Assembly (NCBI GenBank): GCA_028284635.1
Contig: JANQRJ010000036.1
Coordinates: 59,719-123,718, forward strand
Reading direction: 5' to 3'
Source of the DNA: Pelagicoccus sp.
Lineage (GTDB): Bacteria > Verrucomicrobiota > Verrucomicrobiia > Opitutales > Opitutaceae
Length of the DNA stretch: 64,000 bases
Notes under the pieces: generated by a model
What the model was told of the DNA's origin: nothing
Database searches by the model: none
Seen by the model: only the letters and a program-made list of their open reading frames with translations
Position numbers and translations under genes: made by a program
Shown: piece after piece, positions 25,614-34,250 of the stretch
How positions within the stretch are numbered: position 1 is the stretch's first letter
Layout of the letters: each line of letters begins with the position of its first letter

Positions 25614-26431
25614 ATACGAGTTTAAAGATAATGGTGCTGGCTTCGCTATGCGCTAGCCAATGGATTGCGGCGGCGGAGGAATCTGCTTGGGAAATCGAAA
25701 GGGACTTTAAGCCGAAGTATGAACGCGACAGCGAGGCGGACGAATGGACGGCGGGGTTGAGCCTGGAGTTCGAGGCAAAGAGGAATATCGGAACAGGCGA
25801 TTTCCCGTTCAAATTCAAGGTGGACGCTACCTGGCTGGAGGACGAGGAACTCAATGATGACGGAATAGAGCTTGGCTTGAGGGGCGAGAAGTTCATCACT
25901 CCAGATGAGGGGCCACTGCATTATCTGGTGGGGTTGGAAGTGAATGCATCGTCTAATCAGAGTCTAGAAGACGAACAGTACTTCGCGTCTGGTTTCGTTA
26001 CTTTGTCCTACTCGGAATTCTCATGGAAAATCGGGGGGCAAACGATCATGTCTCCGACCTTGGATTTCTATTGCGACTTTGTTAAGGACAACGAGGATCA
26101 GCTGGCGAAGGGCTTGCTGCCCTCGGATCCTGAATACAGTCGGACTAGGTTGGCGGTTCACTGGGAACATGGCTGGGGCGATGAAGCGGGTGATGGCGCG
26201 TATCGATACTTTTTCGAGTGCAGTGCGGAGTACTTCAAAGAAAATGGTCGAGGGGGAGACTGGGCGGCGACCGATTTGGACGACGGATTTCACTACCTCG
26301 CGAGAGTCGAGTATTTGCCGGAGTTTGTGAATGCTAAGTGGTTGAAGGCATTCTTTTTTCAGTTCGACTCGGGGAGGAGGTATAATGCGAAGAGGAACAG
26401 GGATAAGCTGACGTTTGGGCTGCGGCTGTAG
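25610..26431 (+). CDS. Exported beta-rich protein, probable outer-membrane barrel
   Basis: 273 residues with a signal peptide (MVLASLCASQWIAAAEE). The rest is rich in alternating aromatic and charged segments (DEWTAGLSLEFEAKRNIG, FPFKFKVDATWLEDEEL, FYCDFVKDNEDQLAK) and ends in KLTFGLRL, a terminal strand typical of small outer-membrane barrels. No family is recognised. Translational overlap with the amidohydrolase suggests a joint role; delivery or uptake of its substrate is one guess. Confidence 0.6.
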   Translation: MNTSLKIMVLASLCASQWIAAAEESAWEIERDFKPKYERDSEADEWTAGLSLEFEAKRNIGTGDFPFKFKVDATWLEDEELNDDGIELGLRGEKFITPDEGPLHYLVGLEVNASSNQSLEDEQYFASGFVTLSYSEFSWKIGGQTIMSPTLDFYCDFVKDNEDQLAKGLLPSDPEYSRTRLAVHWEHGWGDEAGDGAYRYFFECSAEYFKENGRGGDWAATDLDDGFHYLARVEYLPEFVNAKWLKAFFFQFDSGRRYNAKRNRDKLTFGLRL

Positions 26432-26468
26432 ATCAAGAAAATCGCCGTGGGAGCGGTTCCGATCTAGA

Positions 26469-27776
26469 ATGAGCAAAGAAGCGATTAACGAGTATTTAAA
26501 GCACCTGCGACTGATTCAGTTCACTCTGCTGGTCTTTTGCTTGCTGGTGTTCGTTACGATCTTCAGTCAAGAGAGATCTTTGAAGGAAAAGAGTATTCTT
26601 TCGGATCTGGAAAAGATATACGAATTTCTGGAGAAGTATCCGGACGGAAGAAAATGGGTGTTGGAGAAACAGGCTACGTTGCCTGAATTCGCTCCGACGA
26701 AAGTGACTTTTCGGAGGACGAATCCGAACCCTAGGATTGAGACCGATCTCGATATGTTTGTATTGGATAATTTGCAGCTGAACTATGGGAGCATAGGGTC
26801 GAGTTGGTCGGTTTTCGCTCCGGAGGATGAAATTCTGAATTTGGAATCGTTCAGGAAGTTTTGGGAGTATTGCGGCAACGGTTCATGTTTCGTATTCAAC
26901 AACCACGTACCGGCGGCTGATTTTAAGGAATATTTAAAGCTTGGAGAGTTGTGGCAATCGCCCGTCGGGAACAGGGAAAAGCTATTGGATTTTACGAATT
27001 ACACTCATAAGGAATCGATAGCGCTAGAAGTGCTTGATTCCAGAGGGATTGGCCCTGGCGGCTCGACGAATTTGAGGGCCTACACTTTGGAGGAAGGTCT
27101 AAAGAACATGCCTATGAAATTGATGTACTACGATGAGGGCAATTTGGTCGGGAATGTTTGGGTCTATTTGGAATCTGAAGCTAAAAAGGAATCGGTCGTA
27201 TCTGTAGTGGTCCAAGGGGTACCGATATTGCCGGTTCCGTTCAGGTTCGGAAGCGTTCTATCGGCGGAGCATTTCTACCCTATGGCGAAGTGGCGTCCTT
27301 TCGAGAGGGCGTTTCCGTATTTGTCCGAACTCGACGAATACTACTTCAATATTCCGATCAGAGAGATTCGGGAAGAATATGGGGATGAGTTGAAGCAGTC
27401 GGAGAAGCAGATCGAAGTCTTAGGAATAACAGTCCCGGAGAAAGTGCTCTCTCAATGGGGTCCTCTTTCGATAATACTGATGTCGCTGTATTACGCGATT
27501 CACTTAAGCCAGTATAATTCGCTTCGGAGAGAGAGTGGCGAAGAGACGCAATTCCCATGGATAGGACTTTACAAGGGGCTCTTGAGCAGGGCGACTCATT
27601 TACTTACGATAGTTGGGTTGCCGCTGTTTTCTGTTGTATACGTTGCCGAGAATTGGATTTGGATATCGCTATCGGTTCTTGTGGGTATCCATATTTTGGT
27701 GCTCACGTTCGAAAAAAGATACCTAGACTTCTTGAGGTGGGGGAAGTCCTCAAGCGCGGAGATGGCGGAGGAGTGA
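26469..27776 (+). CDS. Membrane protein of unknown function
   Basis: 435 residues from MSKEAINEYLKHLRLI. An N-terminal membrane helix lies at about 15-32 (FTLLVFCLLVFVTIFS), a large soluble domain spans 35-325, and a C-terminal membrane region follows (WGPLSIILMSLYYAIHLSQY; LLTIVGLPLFSVVYVAENWI; ISLSVLVGIHILVLTF), with a short tail FLRWGKSS. It is not recognised. It starts 37 bases after the barrel gene on the same strand and completes a three-gene unit with low-GC composition. Confidence 0.6.
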   Translation: MSKEAINEYLKHLRLIQFTLLVFCLLVFVTIFSQERSLKEKSILSDLEKIYEFLEKYPDGRKWVLEKQATLPEFAPTKVTFRRTNPNPRIETDLDMFVLDNLQLNYGSIGSSWSVFAPEDEILNLESFRKFWEYCGNGSCFVFNNHVPAADFKEYLKLGELWQSPVGNREKLLDFTNYTHKESIALEVLDSRGIGPGGSTNLRAYTLEEGLKNMPMKLMYYDEGNLVGNVWVYLESEAKKESVVSVVVQGVPILPVPFRFGSVLSAEHFYPMAKWRPFERAFPYLSELDEYYFNIPIREIREEYGDELKQSEKQIEVLGITVPEKVLSQWGPLSIILMSLYYAIHLSQYNSLRRESGEETQFPWIGLYKGLLSRATHLLTIVGLPLFSVVYVAENWIWISLSVLVGIHILVLTFEKRYLDFLRWGKSSSAEMAEE

Positions 27777-27836
27777 TTAGTGATGGGCGGTTTGCTTATT
27801 CTTTGTTGTGGGGAAAGGAGTTCAGGTAACGGGATT

Positions 27837-28254
27837 CTATCTCGTATACCATCGCGTTGATGGTGAGGAACATGAGAAACGACTCGAGTCCGAAATTGGA
27901 AACCCATTTTGGATGGGTGGGGTTTTTGCATAGATTTTCTGATCTTCCTTTAGATATTCGGCGAACGTTTTATAGAAATCTCCGGTGCGTGGATCTCTTT
28001 TGGCGACATCGTAAGGGACTACCGTCTACTCTGCGTAGACTGGGGCGTCGGGATACGCAAAAATGAGGCGCTGTAAGGGCCGAGTTTTCCATTCCCCAGA
28101 AATCGTGTGATGGCGAACCATCTTCCTTCGGGCATCACTATTGTTCCTTCTCCAAATTCGTCTATATTGATTGAGAAGCCGTGATTCATGTTGTAGAGAG
28201 AGCCGTAGAGTCTCCAATCTTGGGGGACATGACCTTGCTTGAGCCGAACTATGC
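27837..28254 (-). pseudogene. Frameshifted remnant of a small protein gene
   Basis: Two minus-strand frames carry protein-like sequence that joins across a frame change near 28020. The first (about 28254-28019) reads RLKQGHVPQDWRLYGSLYNM, then HGFSINIDEFGEGTIVMPEG, and ends in an early stop. The second continues VVPYDVAKRDPRTGDFYKTF then AEYLKEDQKIYAKTP and runs out near 27837. The first part has no good start codon except an internal ATG at 28189. It directly follows the lipoprotein gene on the same strand. The original product is not recognised. Confidence 0.4.
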
Positions 28255-28746
28255 TTAGTTTGCTTCGAAGACCTTTTTGGCCATTTCCTGGACATCGCTA
28301 GGGAGGGTCTTCTGCGCTGGAAAGAAGTTCTCTCTCCAGTAGTTCAGGTAGGGTTCAAGTGTGATAGGATTGCTTACGGGAAGTATGCAGTGCTCTATGA
28401 AAATGATCTCTTTGCGAGAGGATTTAATGATTTCGATTGCTTCGATGCATTCTTTCGAGGTTGGTCTGTCGAGGTAATATGCTCCGGAATGGACTGCGGA
28501 TTCGGCTAGCCAATCGGCGATTTCTTCCGCTTTCTTCGGTGCCTTGGGAATGTGGATACGATTCGCTCGTCTATTAATTAGATCTGCTGCTGTTTCGTAT
28601 GCCTGAACATAGCGCTCCTGGCTATGCAGCCGTTTGGCGTCTTCTAGGTCGGGAGCGCAGCCTGTGAGGCCCAGGACGGTGAGAAGGACTGAAAACTGTA
28701 TGAGATATCTAAGCCTCGATTGTTTTTCCGAATGCTTCATGGACAT
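28255..28746 (-). CDS. Small lipoprotein
   Basis: 163 residues. The signal segment LIQFSVLLTVLGLTGC provides a lipobox (LTGC), followed by helical sequence (APDLEDAKRLHSQERYVQAY, ETAADLINRR) and a domain with two Cys residues (SKECIEAI, FIEHCILPV). Unknown function; probably attached to a membrane facing the periplasm. ATG 28740 is an equally good start. It is followed by a decayed gene on the same strand. Confidence 0.65.
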   Translation of the reverse strand: MSMKHSEKQSRLRYLIQFSVLLTVLGLTGCAPDLEDAKRLHSQERYVQAYETAADLINRRANRIHIPKAPKKAEEIADWLAESAVHSGAYYLDRPTSKECIEAIEIIKSSRKEIIFIEHCILPVSNPITLEPYLNYWRENFFPAQKTLPSDVQEMAKKVFEAN

Positions 28747-29079
28747 TATGAGTTGGGCGAGCGTATTGGATATTCTGTGGATCGTTCTATCGCTCGAATG
28801 AGCTCTTAAGCTGTTCTATGTAGGGAACTAGGATTGTCTCTTGCAGCTCTTCGGGTGTTGATTCAATGATGTCTAGCCGCAATGAATCCCTCTTCGCGTA
28901 GCTTTACCACTCGGTTCTTCAAATCATGCTAAGAACTTTCATGGACGCGCATGGCTCTTACGCAAAAACGCTAAAAATGGGTCTAACCTAAAGAAAAATG
29001 CCCTAGCGATTCGGCGGAGCAGAGTGGGGGTGGGCTCATCTGATTCTTCTTGGGCTTGGTTTGGGCTATTGCAAAGATC
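28747..29079. other. Gap without recognisable gene
   Basis: About 330 bases between two minus-strand genes. No ORF with convincing composition, hairpin or RNA gene was seen. The left part should hold the promoter of the lipoprotein. Confidence 0.4.
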
Positions 29080-30789
29080 TCATTTTAACACGCCTTTGTT
29101 TATTAAGAATTCGATTACGCTTGGCTTTGACCAATAGCCTGTATGCCCGCCTGGCCCGAGGTCGATATTCTCGTCGCAATTTTGGACTTTACCACCAATA
29201 TAGTCTCCATCGTTAAACAAGTTAAACCATTTGGTAGACTTAGATTTTAGCTTAACATCCAGATTCTCACCTAAGAAGCGCAGGTATAGCGAATTTATTG
29301 GCGAACCAAGCGTTAAGAGTGTATCCACGTGGAGGAGCTTAGCAGTGTCTATGAGTGTCTCTCGGGTAATGATTGAACCTTGGCTGTGCGAAAGAATAAC
29401 CACCTTATTGCCTGGTTCTGTTTTATTGAGGTGGTTGATGAGATTAGCGATCCGTCCAGTCGTCCGACCTTTGGTGCTGGTGATGACACCTTCTGGTTGG
29501 AGGTGAAAAATTACGTCGCTTGCGACGTCCAATAGTATCCTCAGGGCGGGAAAAAGCAGAGGAATGACGCTGAGCCAGCGTGTTGCAGAAATCTGATAGA
29601 TTTCAATCAGTCTCAAATTGTTCGAACTCGTTGTATCCAGAAAAAGGCTGTACCAGAATGGAACGCCACCGAGGATAAGTGCCCAAGGGCCGATTTTGAG
29701 TATCGCTGAGTATACTTCGTGCGCAGAGCTGCTCGGTGTCAGCGACGATTTCCCTAGCATGCTAGCGAACAGAGAACGCAGGTGTTTCGATATGTAGAAT
29801 AGGGCTCCAATAGCCGGGAGTAGGAGGAAAACAAATACAACTGATGCTAGTGTTCCGATCTCCGCCCAAAGCAGATCATATTCGAGACTTTCGAGAAAAG
29901 CTTTCTGCCATTGCTCATTATACGAGAATCCGTAGTACTCGGACGCAGAGTATACGGAAATGGCCCAGACCGCCGCACCGATGGCACATATAACCAGGAA
30001 CGGAATCCACATAAATGCGGCCCTTGCTGCGGCTCGATCCCAAGATGATTGCCGGATTACAATGAATGTTTCGAGGAAGGCGAGTATTAGCAAAAATCCC
30101 ATGGCAGCTTGAGTCCACGAATAGAGCCATGCACTCAATGCAATGATTTGCTCGGTGGAGAGCCAAAGATCATCAAACTCAAAGTTAAGTCCGGTCAGAA
30201 GGATCACCAGCGACCACACGTATCCTGCCTTGAAGTCATTTGAGACTTTCCCGAGTCCCCAGGCCATCAGAAGAGCCAACAAGGTCGAAGCGATTGTGAT
30301 CGGCAAAACTAGGTTCGGGTGGGTGGGGTTAACCGAGGCAAGCCACATTACTACATTCGCAAAGTAAGCGGACCACCAGATCCCCGCTTCAATCGAGAAC
30401 CAAAATAGGCGTGCCAATACGGGTCTAAGCTTAGATTGAGCTGCGAACTTCTGGATGGACAGATGCCTCATTCCAACCAGTAGAAAGAATAGGTGTCTCA
30501 AGAGACTCCAAGGTGAGTTGGAAGGGGCTTCGATATCGGCCCAATTGACCTCTACGATCCTATTTACTCCGAATCGGCCTTGGGGGGTATGGCTTGGAGT
30601 TAGGCAAGGGTACTTAACGCCGCCTAGATTTATGTCTGCTTGCAGGTACGCGTTAGTCGGTTGGGGAGAGTCTACGGCATCGATTGCCTTTGATACTTCC
30701 TGAGGAATGGTTCCGGGCTTTGCGTCGCCCACACCATGTATCGCGATGATTGTGGTAGGTTTTGATGCAGATACGTTGGTTGGGTTCAT
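29080..30789 (-). CDS. Alpha/beta hydrolase split by a large membrane domain
   Basis: 569 residues. The N-terminus has the oxyanion-type motif IIAIHGVGD (about 14-22). Residues 100-425 form a membrane domain with about seven to eight helices (LLRHLFFLLVGMRHL; LVLPITIASTLLALLMAWGL; AMGFLLILAFLETFIVI; FMWIPFLVICAIGAAVWAI; VVFVFLLLPAIGALFYI; GPWALILGGVPFWYSLFL; LSVIPLLFPALRILLDVA). The hydrolase resumes after it: nucleophile elbow VVILSHSQGSII (Ser near 468), LLTLGSPIN, a probable acid in LFNDGDYIGG, and His in GPGGHTGYW. A Ser-Asp-His triad is therefore present, with the first hydrolase strand separated from the rest by the membrane block. It could act on lipids or membrane-bound peptides; the substrate is unknown. 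Low GC and isolated. Confidence 0.65.
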   Translation of the reverse strand: MNPTNVSASKPTTIIAIHGVGDAKPGTIPQEVSKAIDAVDSPQPTNAYLQADINLGGVKYPCLTPSHTPQGRFGVNRIVEVNWADIEAPSNSPWSLLRHLFFLLVGMRHLSIQKFAAQSKLRPVLARLFWFSIEAGIWWSAYFANVVMWLASVNPTHPNLVLPITIASTLLALLMAWGLGKVSNDFKAGYVWSLVILLTGLNFEFDDLWLSTEQIIALSAWLYSWTQAAMGFLLILAFLETFIVIRQSSWDRAAARAAFMWIPFLVICAIGAAVWAISVYSASEYYGFSYNEQWQKAFLESLEYDLLWAEIGTLASVVFVFLLLPAIGALFYISKHLRSLFASMLGKSSLTPSSSAHEVYSAILKIGPWALILGGVPFWYSLFLDTTSSNNLRLIEIYQISATRWLSVIPLLFPALRILLDVASDVIFHLQPEGVITSTKGRTTGRIANLINHLNKTEPGNKVVILSHSQGSIITRETLIDTAKLLHVDTLLTLGSPINSLYLRFLGENLDVKLKSKSTKWFNLFNDGDYIGGKVQNCDENIDLGPGGHTGYWSKPSVIEFLINKGVLK

Positions 30790-31123
30790 ACTAAGATTCG
30801 GGTAGATAGTGTTTTTTCCATTTAGTAATCCTCTATCGGTGCGATTGCGGTCGTGATCTGATTATTTTGATTTTCTGGAAAGCCTGGCATTATGTCTTGA
30901 GGATGGCCGGATGCTCTGGAGCACGCCGAGTTCCTGGGGGACAGAAAAGGGACAAAAGTCGGGGTTTTGAGCGACTTTACGGTATCTTACGCGAAAATCG
31001 CTAGCTCCTGGTTTTGGGTTAAGCTGCTGTTGACGATGATCTTAAGCTATTTTTCGAGATCAGCCTTGCGTGACAGGGTTTCATTGCGGCTGTGGATGGG
31101 GGCGTTCGTGGGACCGTTCGGCC

Positions 31124-31142
31124 CTTCGACGAGCTCAGGGTG
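31124..31142. repeat. CCCTTCGACGAGCTCAGGG palindromic repeat
   Basis: A 19-base near-palindrome in the 380-base gap 30790-31170. The related CTTCGACAAGCTCAGGG unit is a widespread short intergenic repeat in many bacteria. The gap also contains CTGGGGGACAGAAAAGGGAC near 30937, partly echoed by ATTGGGGGACAGTGGC near 23451. No gene was seen in the gap. Confidence 0.5.
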
Positions 31143-31170
31143 GTGAGTTTTGTCGAAATACCATCGATCC

Positions 31171-31494
31171 CTACCTTAGCAGCCGGTTTCGAAGGAGGGT
31201 TTCCATGTCGCGCCTGCCGTCGAGGACTGCGTGGATCAGAACGCGCCCGTCTTCGAGCTCGTAGACGATCCGGTAGGGCTTGTAGTGGATTTCCTTGAAA
31301 TCGAGCACGTCGATGCGTCTCAACTCTTTGGGTACATGGCCTTTATTTGGCGTTTTAGAGAGACTGATGCAGGCGGCCTCTAGATGGTCGAGCAACCGGT
31401 CGGCTTTGAGAGGGGGGTCGTATTCCGCGACGTAGCGCCAAAGGTCGAAAAAATCTTCTTCGGCTTCTGCCGTCAGGCGTACCTCAGTCGCCAT
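31171..31494 (-). CDS. RelE/ParE-family toxin
   Basis: 107 residues with the RelE/ParE fold pattern: VRLTAEAEEDFFDLWRYVAE at the start, two amphipathic helices, then KEIHYKPYRIVYELEDGRVL and IHAVLDGRRDMETLL at the end. It is a putative ribosome-dependent RNase or gyrase inhibitor; the motifs fit the ParE-like side slightly better (VxDGRRD). It overlaps its antitoxin gene by 11 bases. Confidence 0.85.
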   Translation of the reverse strand: MATEVRLTAEAEEDFFDLWRYVAEYDPPLKADRLLDHLEAACISLSKTPNKGHVPKELRRIDVLDFKEIHYKPYRIVYELEDGRVLIHAVLDGRRDMETLLRNRLLR

Positions 31495-31795
31495 TTTCCC
31501 GGATCTGCTCCGCGAACGCGCGAGCGCGGCACCGTACGTTCTTGAAGGCCTGGGTGGCGGTCTTCGGCTTCGCTCGTTTTATCGAACTTTTGCTGTGAGC
31601 GAGAATTTTCAGCAAGGCGAGACTCTCCTGGGTCTCCTCATAGCTTTTAAGATCCTGTACAATGGCTTTCGCGTATCCGTTTTGCGTAATGATCAGCGGA
31701 GTGCCAGTCTTGGAGACGTTTCCAATTGCCTCCGCAGTGTTGGCTTTGAGGTAGCTGATGGGCTTAGTCGATTCGCTGGGTTTCATGATATCCAA
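31484..31795 (-). CDS. Phd/YefM-type antitoxin
   Basis: 103 residues. The N-terminal Phd/YefM DNA-binding domain is recognisable in KPISYLKANTAEAIGNVSKT, GTPLIITQNGYAKAIVQDLK and SYEETQESLALLKIL. The C-terminus is unusually basic (SSIKRAKPKTATQAFKNVRC), unlike most antitoxins, whose toxin-binding tails are acidic. It is the first gene of the pair with the RelE/ParE toxin. MKPSESTKP, three codons in, is an alternative start. Confidence 0.83.
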   Translation of the reverse strand: MDIMKPSESTKPISYLKANTAEAIGNVSKTGTPLIITQNGYAKAIVQDLKSYEETQESLALLKILAHSKSSIKRAKPKTATQAFKNVRCRARAFAEQIRENGD

Positions 31796-32093
31796 ATTTA
31801 GACGGAATTAAGCGCCACTCTAGCGGTCTCGCAAGCGTGGAAATCCAAACGTTTCATAAACCGCAAAATACGTGGAGATTACGGAGAGGCCGTCCAATGG
31901 TATCGAGTGGTGTAATTTTGGAATCGAGATCAGAGAGAATCAAACCACCGATGGCCAGATTAACTCAGATGGACTGGGTTACGGCGCTCGAACTTCGAAA
32001 TCATCGGTGTTCATGGTAGCAATCGGTGGCTCTAAAAACTTCTGCAACCTCTGCGATTTATCAAACTGGTGGGTTTTCAGTCCCTCTCGAAGC

Positions 32094-32183
32094 AATGATT
32101 CTGCCGTCAATGATTTTGCTCCCCTAGTCATTCCGGTCTGTTGCGGGAGTTTTTTTGCAAAATCATTGGACGGCAAAATCATT
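32094..32183. repeat. Inverted repeat with 26-27-base arms (AATGATTTTGC)
   Basis: The left arm at 32094-32119 (AATGATTCTGCCGTCAATGA then TTTTGC) and the right arm at 32157-32183 pair almost perfectly. Within each arm ATGATTTTGC or a close variant occurs twice. It lies in the gap 31796-32237, which otherwise shows no gene. Confidence 0.6.
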
Positions 32184-32237
32184 ATCGGAACGCATCGGTT
32201 TCACTGGTTCTCTTCGCGGCGTTCCCAGGATTCGCGC

Positions 32238-32402
32238 TTAACGGTGCGAGACTTCCTCCTGCAGGGATCTGTGGCTGCGGCTTATTTTCAGGATCGCGGT
32301 TGCTAGGGATGCTCCGACGATCAGGAGGCCTAGCAGGAAGAGCAGCAGGATGGGGAAGGACAATTGCAGTCGGGCGAAGGTGGCGAGGAGGATGGCAGTA
32401 GT
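32238..32402 (-). pseudogene. Truncated duplicate of the DUF2721 gene 3' end
   Basis: About 165 bases match the 3' end of the intact DUF2721 gene at 33810-34250, including shared runs such as GGGATGCTCCGACGATCAGG. The translated tail ends EEVSHR before the stop, against EEVAHR in the intact gene. Similarity stops abruptly near 32402 inside the coding sequence. The duplicate and the intact copy flank the beta-helix gene as direct repeats about 1.6 kb apart. 32403-32835 holds no clear gene, though ACCGAACTCGAAAGAG near 32490 echoes the hairpin at 37785-37856. Confidence 0.7.
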
Positions 32403-32835
32403 TGATGCCGTTTAGGTCCCTGGATCGGAACCAAAGAAACGAGTTAGCTGCAGAGAGATATTCTGTTAAGGGATGATGTAGAGGTTTAAATAGAGACCGA
32501 ACTCGAAAGAGATGGGTTTGACGGACTAAGAGCATTGTTCGAATGCCTAGCGCGTAGCTGGAGAAGAATTGATGTTTCTCTTCTCTTAGCCGCTATCGTT
32601 CGAGGTTAAGGGGCTAAGTCTGGACTAGGTTTTGGGACTGTCAGCTATCACAGTATGGGTATTGATCACGTAGACCAGATTGGATGATCTGTGGAACTTT
32701 GAAATGAGCCTCCAATCCCAAGAAGAAGGTCAACTCTTGAACCCCAATTTTTACCAAGTGAATGCTATAGCTTGTTATCAGAGATGCTAATGTATGCATG
32801 AGGCTTGAGGGGTCTTACTTAAATCATCTAAAAAT

Positions 32836-33594
32836 ATGAAAAAACTATTAATTCTCGCTTTAACGCTAACATCAAGCTGCTTGGGCTATTTCAGAGAGGA
32901 TGCCACGCTTTTGGTGCCTAGTGAATATCCAAGTCTTCAAGCTGCACTCAATGAATTGGATGAAAAACCAATCTCCAGGGAGGTCACGGTGACTATTCAG
33001 ATTGCAGATGGAACCTATAATTTGGGGGAGCCAGTGATTATCAATCATCCCAACGCTAGCCAGATTCAGATTGTCGGAAACCAGACAGACCCTTCTCTTT
33101 GTAAGTTAGTATTCAATTCTTCAAACGGCATAGAAATATCCGATAGCACGTCACTTGCTTTGATCGATGGAATTGAAATAGAGGGAAATGGTACCTATGG
33201 CGTTTTAGTTAATCGTTCGAGCAGCTTAACACTTGGAGAAAACGTGGTGGTAAAGAACTTCAATCACGGGGTTTTCGTAGCCAATAGTTCAAATGCGGAT
33301 TGTGCTGGAGTATCAGTTCAGAATGCTTCGTCGGTAGGCATTACTTCGAGCTCCGGGTCTCATGTTAAAGCAACGTCTGCTATTGTCAGCAATTGTGGAA
33401 TTGGGATTTCAGCCAATATGAATTCTTCCGTGCATTGCGACTCTGCGACTATAAGCAGTTGCACGACGGCTAGTCATGCGGCCAATGGTTCATTTGCTCA
33501 TGCATTGAGTCTTTCGCTGAGTAGTAATACGACGGACTATTCGCCTTCTGCCAATTCTGTGGGAAATTGGCAAAGCTATATCCGGACTCTTTAG
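32836..33594 (+). CDS. Exported parallel beta-helix protein
   Basis: 252 residues. A signal peptide (LILALTLTSSCLGYF) is followed by YPSLQAALNELDEKPISREV and IADGTYNLGEPVIINHPN, the opening of right-handed beta-helix proteins (pectate-lyase fold). Repeated rungs of about 20-23 residues follow, rich in Asn and Ser (GIEISDSTSLALIDGIEIEG; GVLVNRSSSLTLGENVVVKN; GVFVANSSNADCAGVSVQNA). No catalytic signature is apparent, so it may bind rather than cleave a polysaccharide. Lower GC than its neighbours, and flanked by duplicated DUF2721 sequence, which suggests arrival or duplication as a block. Confidence 0.7.
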   Translation: MKKLLILALTLTSSCLGYFREDATLLVPSEYPSLQAALNELDEKPISREVTVTIQIADGTYNLGEPVIINHPNASQIQIVGNQTDPSLCKLVFNSSNGIEISDSTSLALIDGIEIEGNGTYGVLVNRSSSLTLGENVVVKNFNHGVFVANSSNADCAGVSVQNASSVGITSSSGSHVKATSAIVSNCGIGISANMNSSVHCDSATISSCTTASHAANGSFAHALSLSLSSNTTDYSPSANSVGNWQSYIRTL

Positions 33595-33809
33595 GCCATC
33601 GGAGTATATATTGCAGTCCGAGGGGTGGCTTCTCGGTGATTGTCTGGATCGCTTTTGGGGAATTGCAGGTCTTTCTTGCAGACCTCGTTTGCTTTTGCTC
33701 AATAGCCTTAGATTCAGTGGAAAGAAAAGGGACCAAAACCGGTTCTTGGGGCGATTTGGACTTTCGAACAATGAAGTGTCGCACTTTCGTGTTCTCGGGG
33801 AAGCCACGC

Positions 33810-34250
33810 CTAGCGGTGAGCGACTTCCTCTTGCAGGGACTTGTGGCTGCGGCTTATTTCCAGGATGGCGGTTGCTAGGGATGCTCCGACGATCAGGAGG
33901 CCTAGTAGGAAGAGCAGCACGATGGGGAAGGACAGTTGCAGCCGGGCGAAGGTGGCGAGAGCAAGGAGGATGGCGGTCGAGAGAAAGCAGCACATGGCGA
34001 AATAGAAGCCTGATATGCTGTTGCGCAGCAGATAGCTGCGTCCTTTTAGCCAGGCGATTTGCTTGGCGAGGGAGTGCGTGCAGTCTATGCCGTCGCGCTG
34101 GCCTTCCGAGACGAGGCTGCGGATCGCTTGCGCGACGCGGCTGAAGCGGTTCTGCAGGGCCCAGACCAAGGTGGCGCAGGAGGTCATCATGAGAAAGGGC
34201 GCGAGGATGGCCTTGTAGTCGGCCACTGCCATGTCGAGCAGGTCAGTCAT
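33810..34250 (-). CDS. DUF2721 family membrane protein
   Basis: 146 residues. A helix lies near the N-terminus (ILAPFLMMTSCATLVWAL), then a polar central helix (VAQAIRSLVSEG and LKGRSYLLRNSISGFYFAM), then two hydrophobic segments (LLALATFARLQLSFPIVLLF, LGLLIVGASLATAI). The pattern NRFSR..AIR matches DUF2721, a family of small membrane proteins of unknown role. It overlaps the upstream paralogue by eight bases. A degraded copy of its 3' end lies at 32238-32402. Confidence 0.78.
   Translation of the reverse strand: MTDLLDMAVADYKAILAPFLMMTSCATLVWALQNRFSRVAQAIRSLVSEGQRDGIDCTHSLAKQIAWLKGRSYLLRNSISGFYFAMCCFLSTAILLALATFARLQLSFPIVLLFLLGLLIVGASLATAILEISRSHKSLQEEVAHR

Noticed and set aside
31979..32182. 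67-codon minus-strand frame over the AATGATTTTGC hairpin
   Set aside because: It runs through both arms of the inverted repeat, so its apparent openness follows from the repeat; no start signal.
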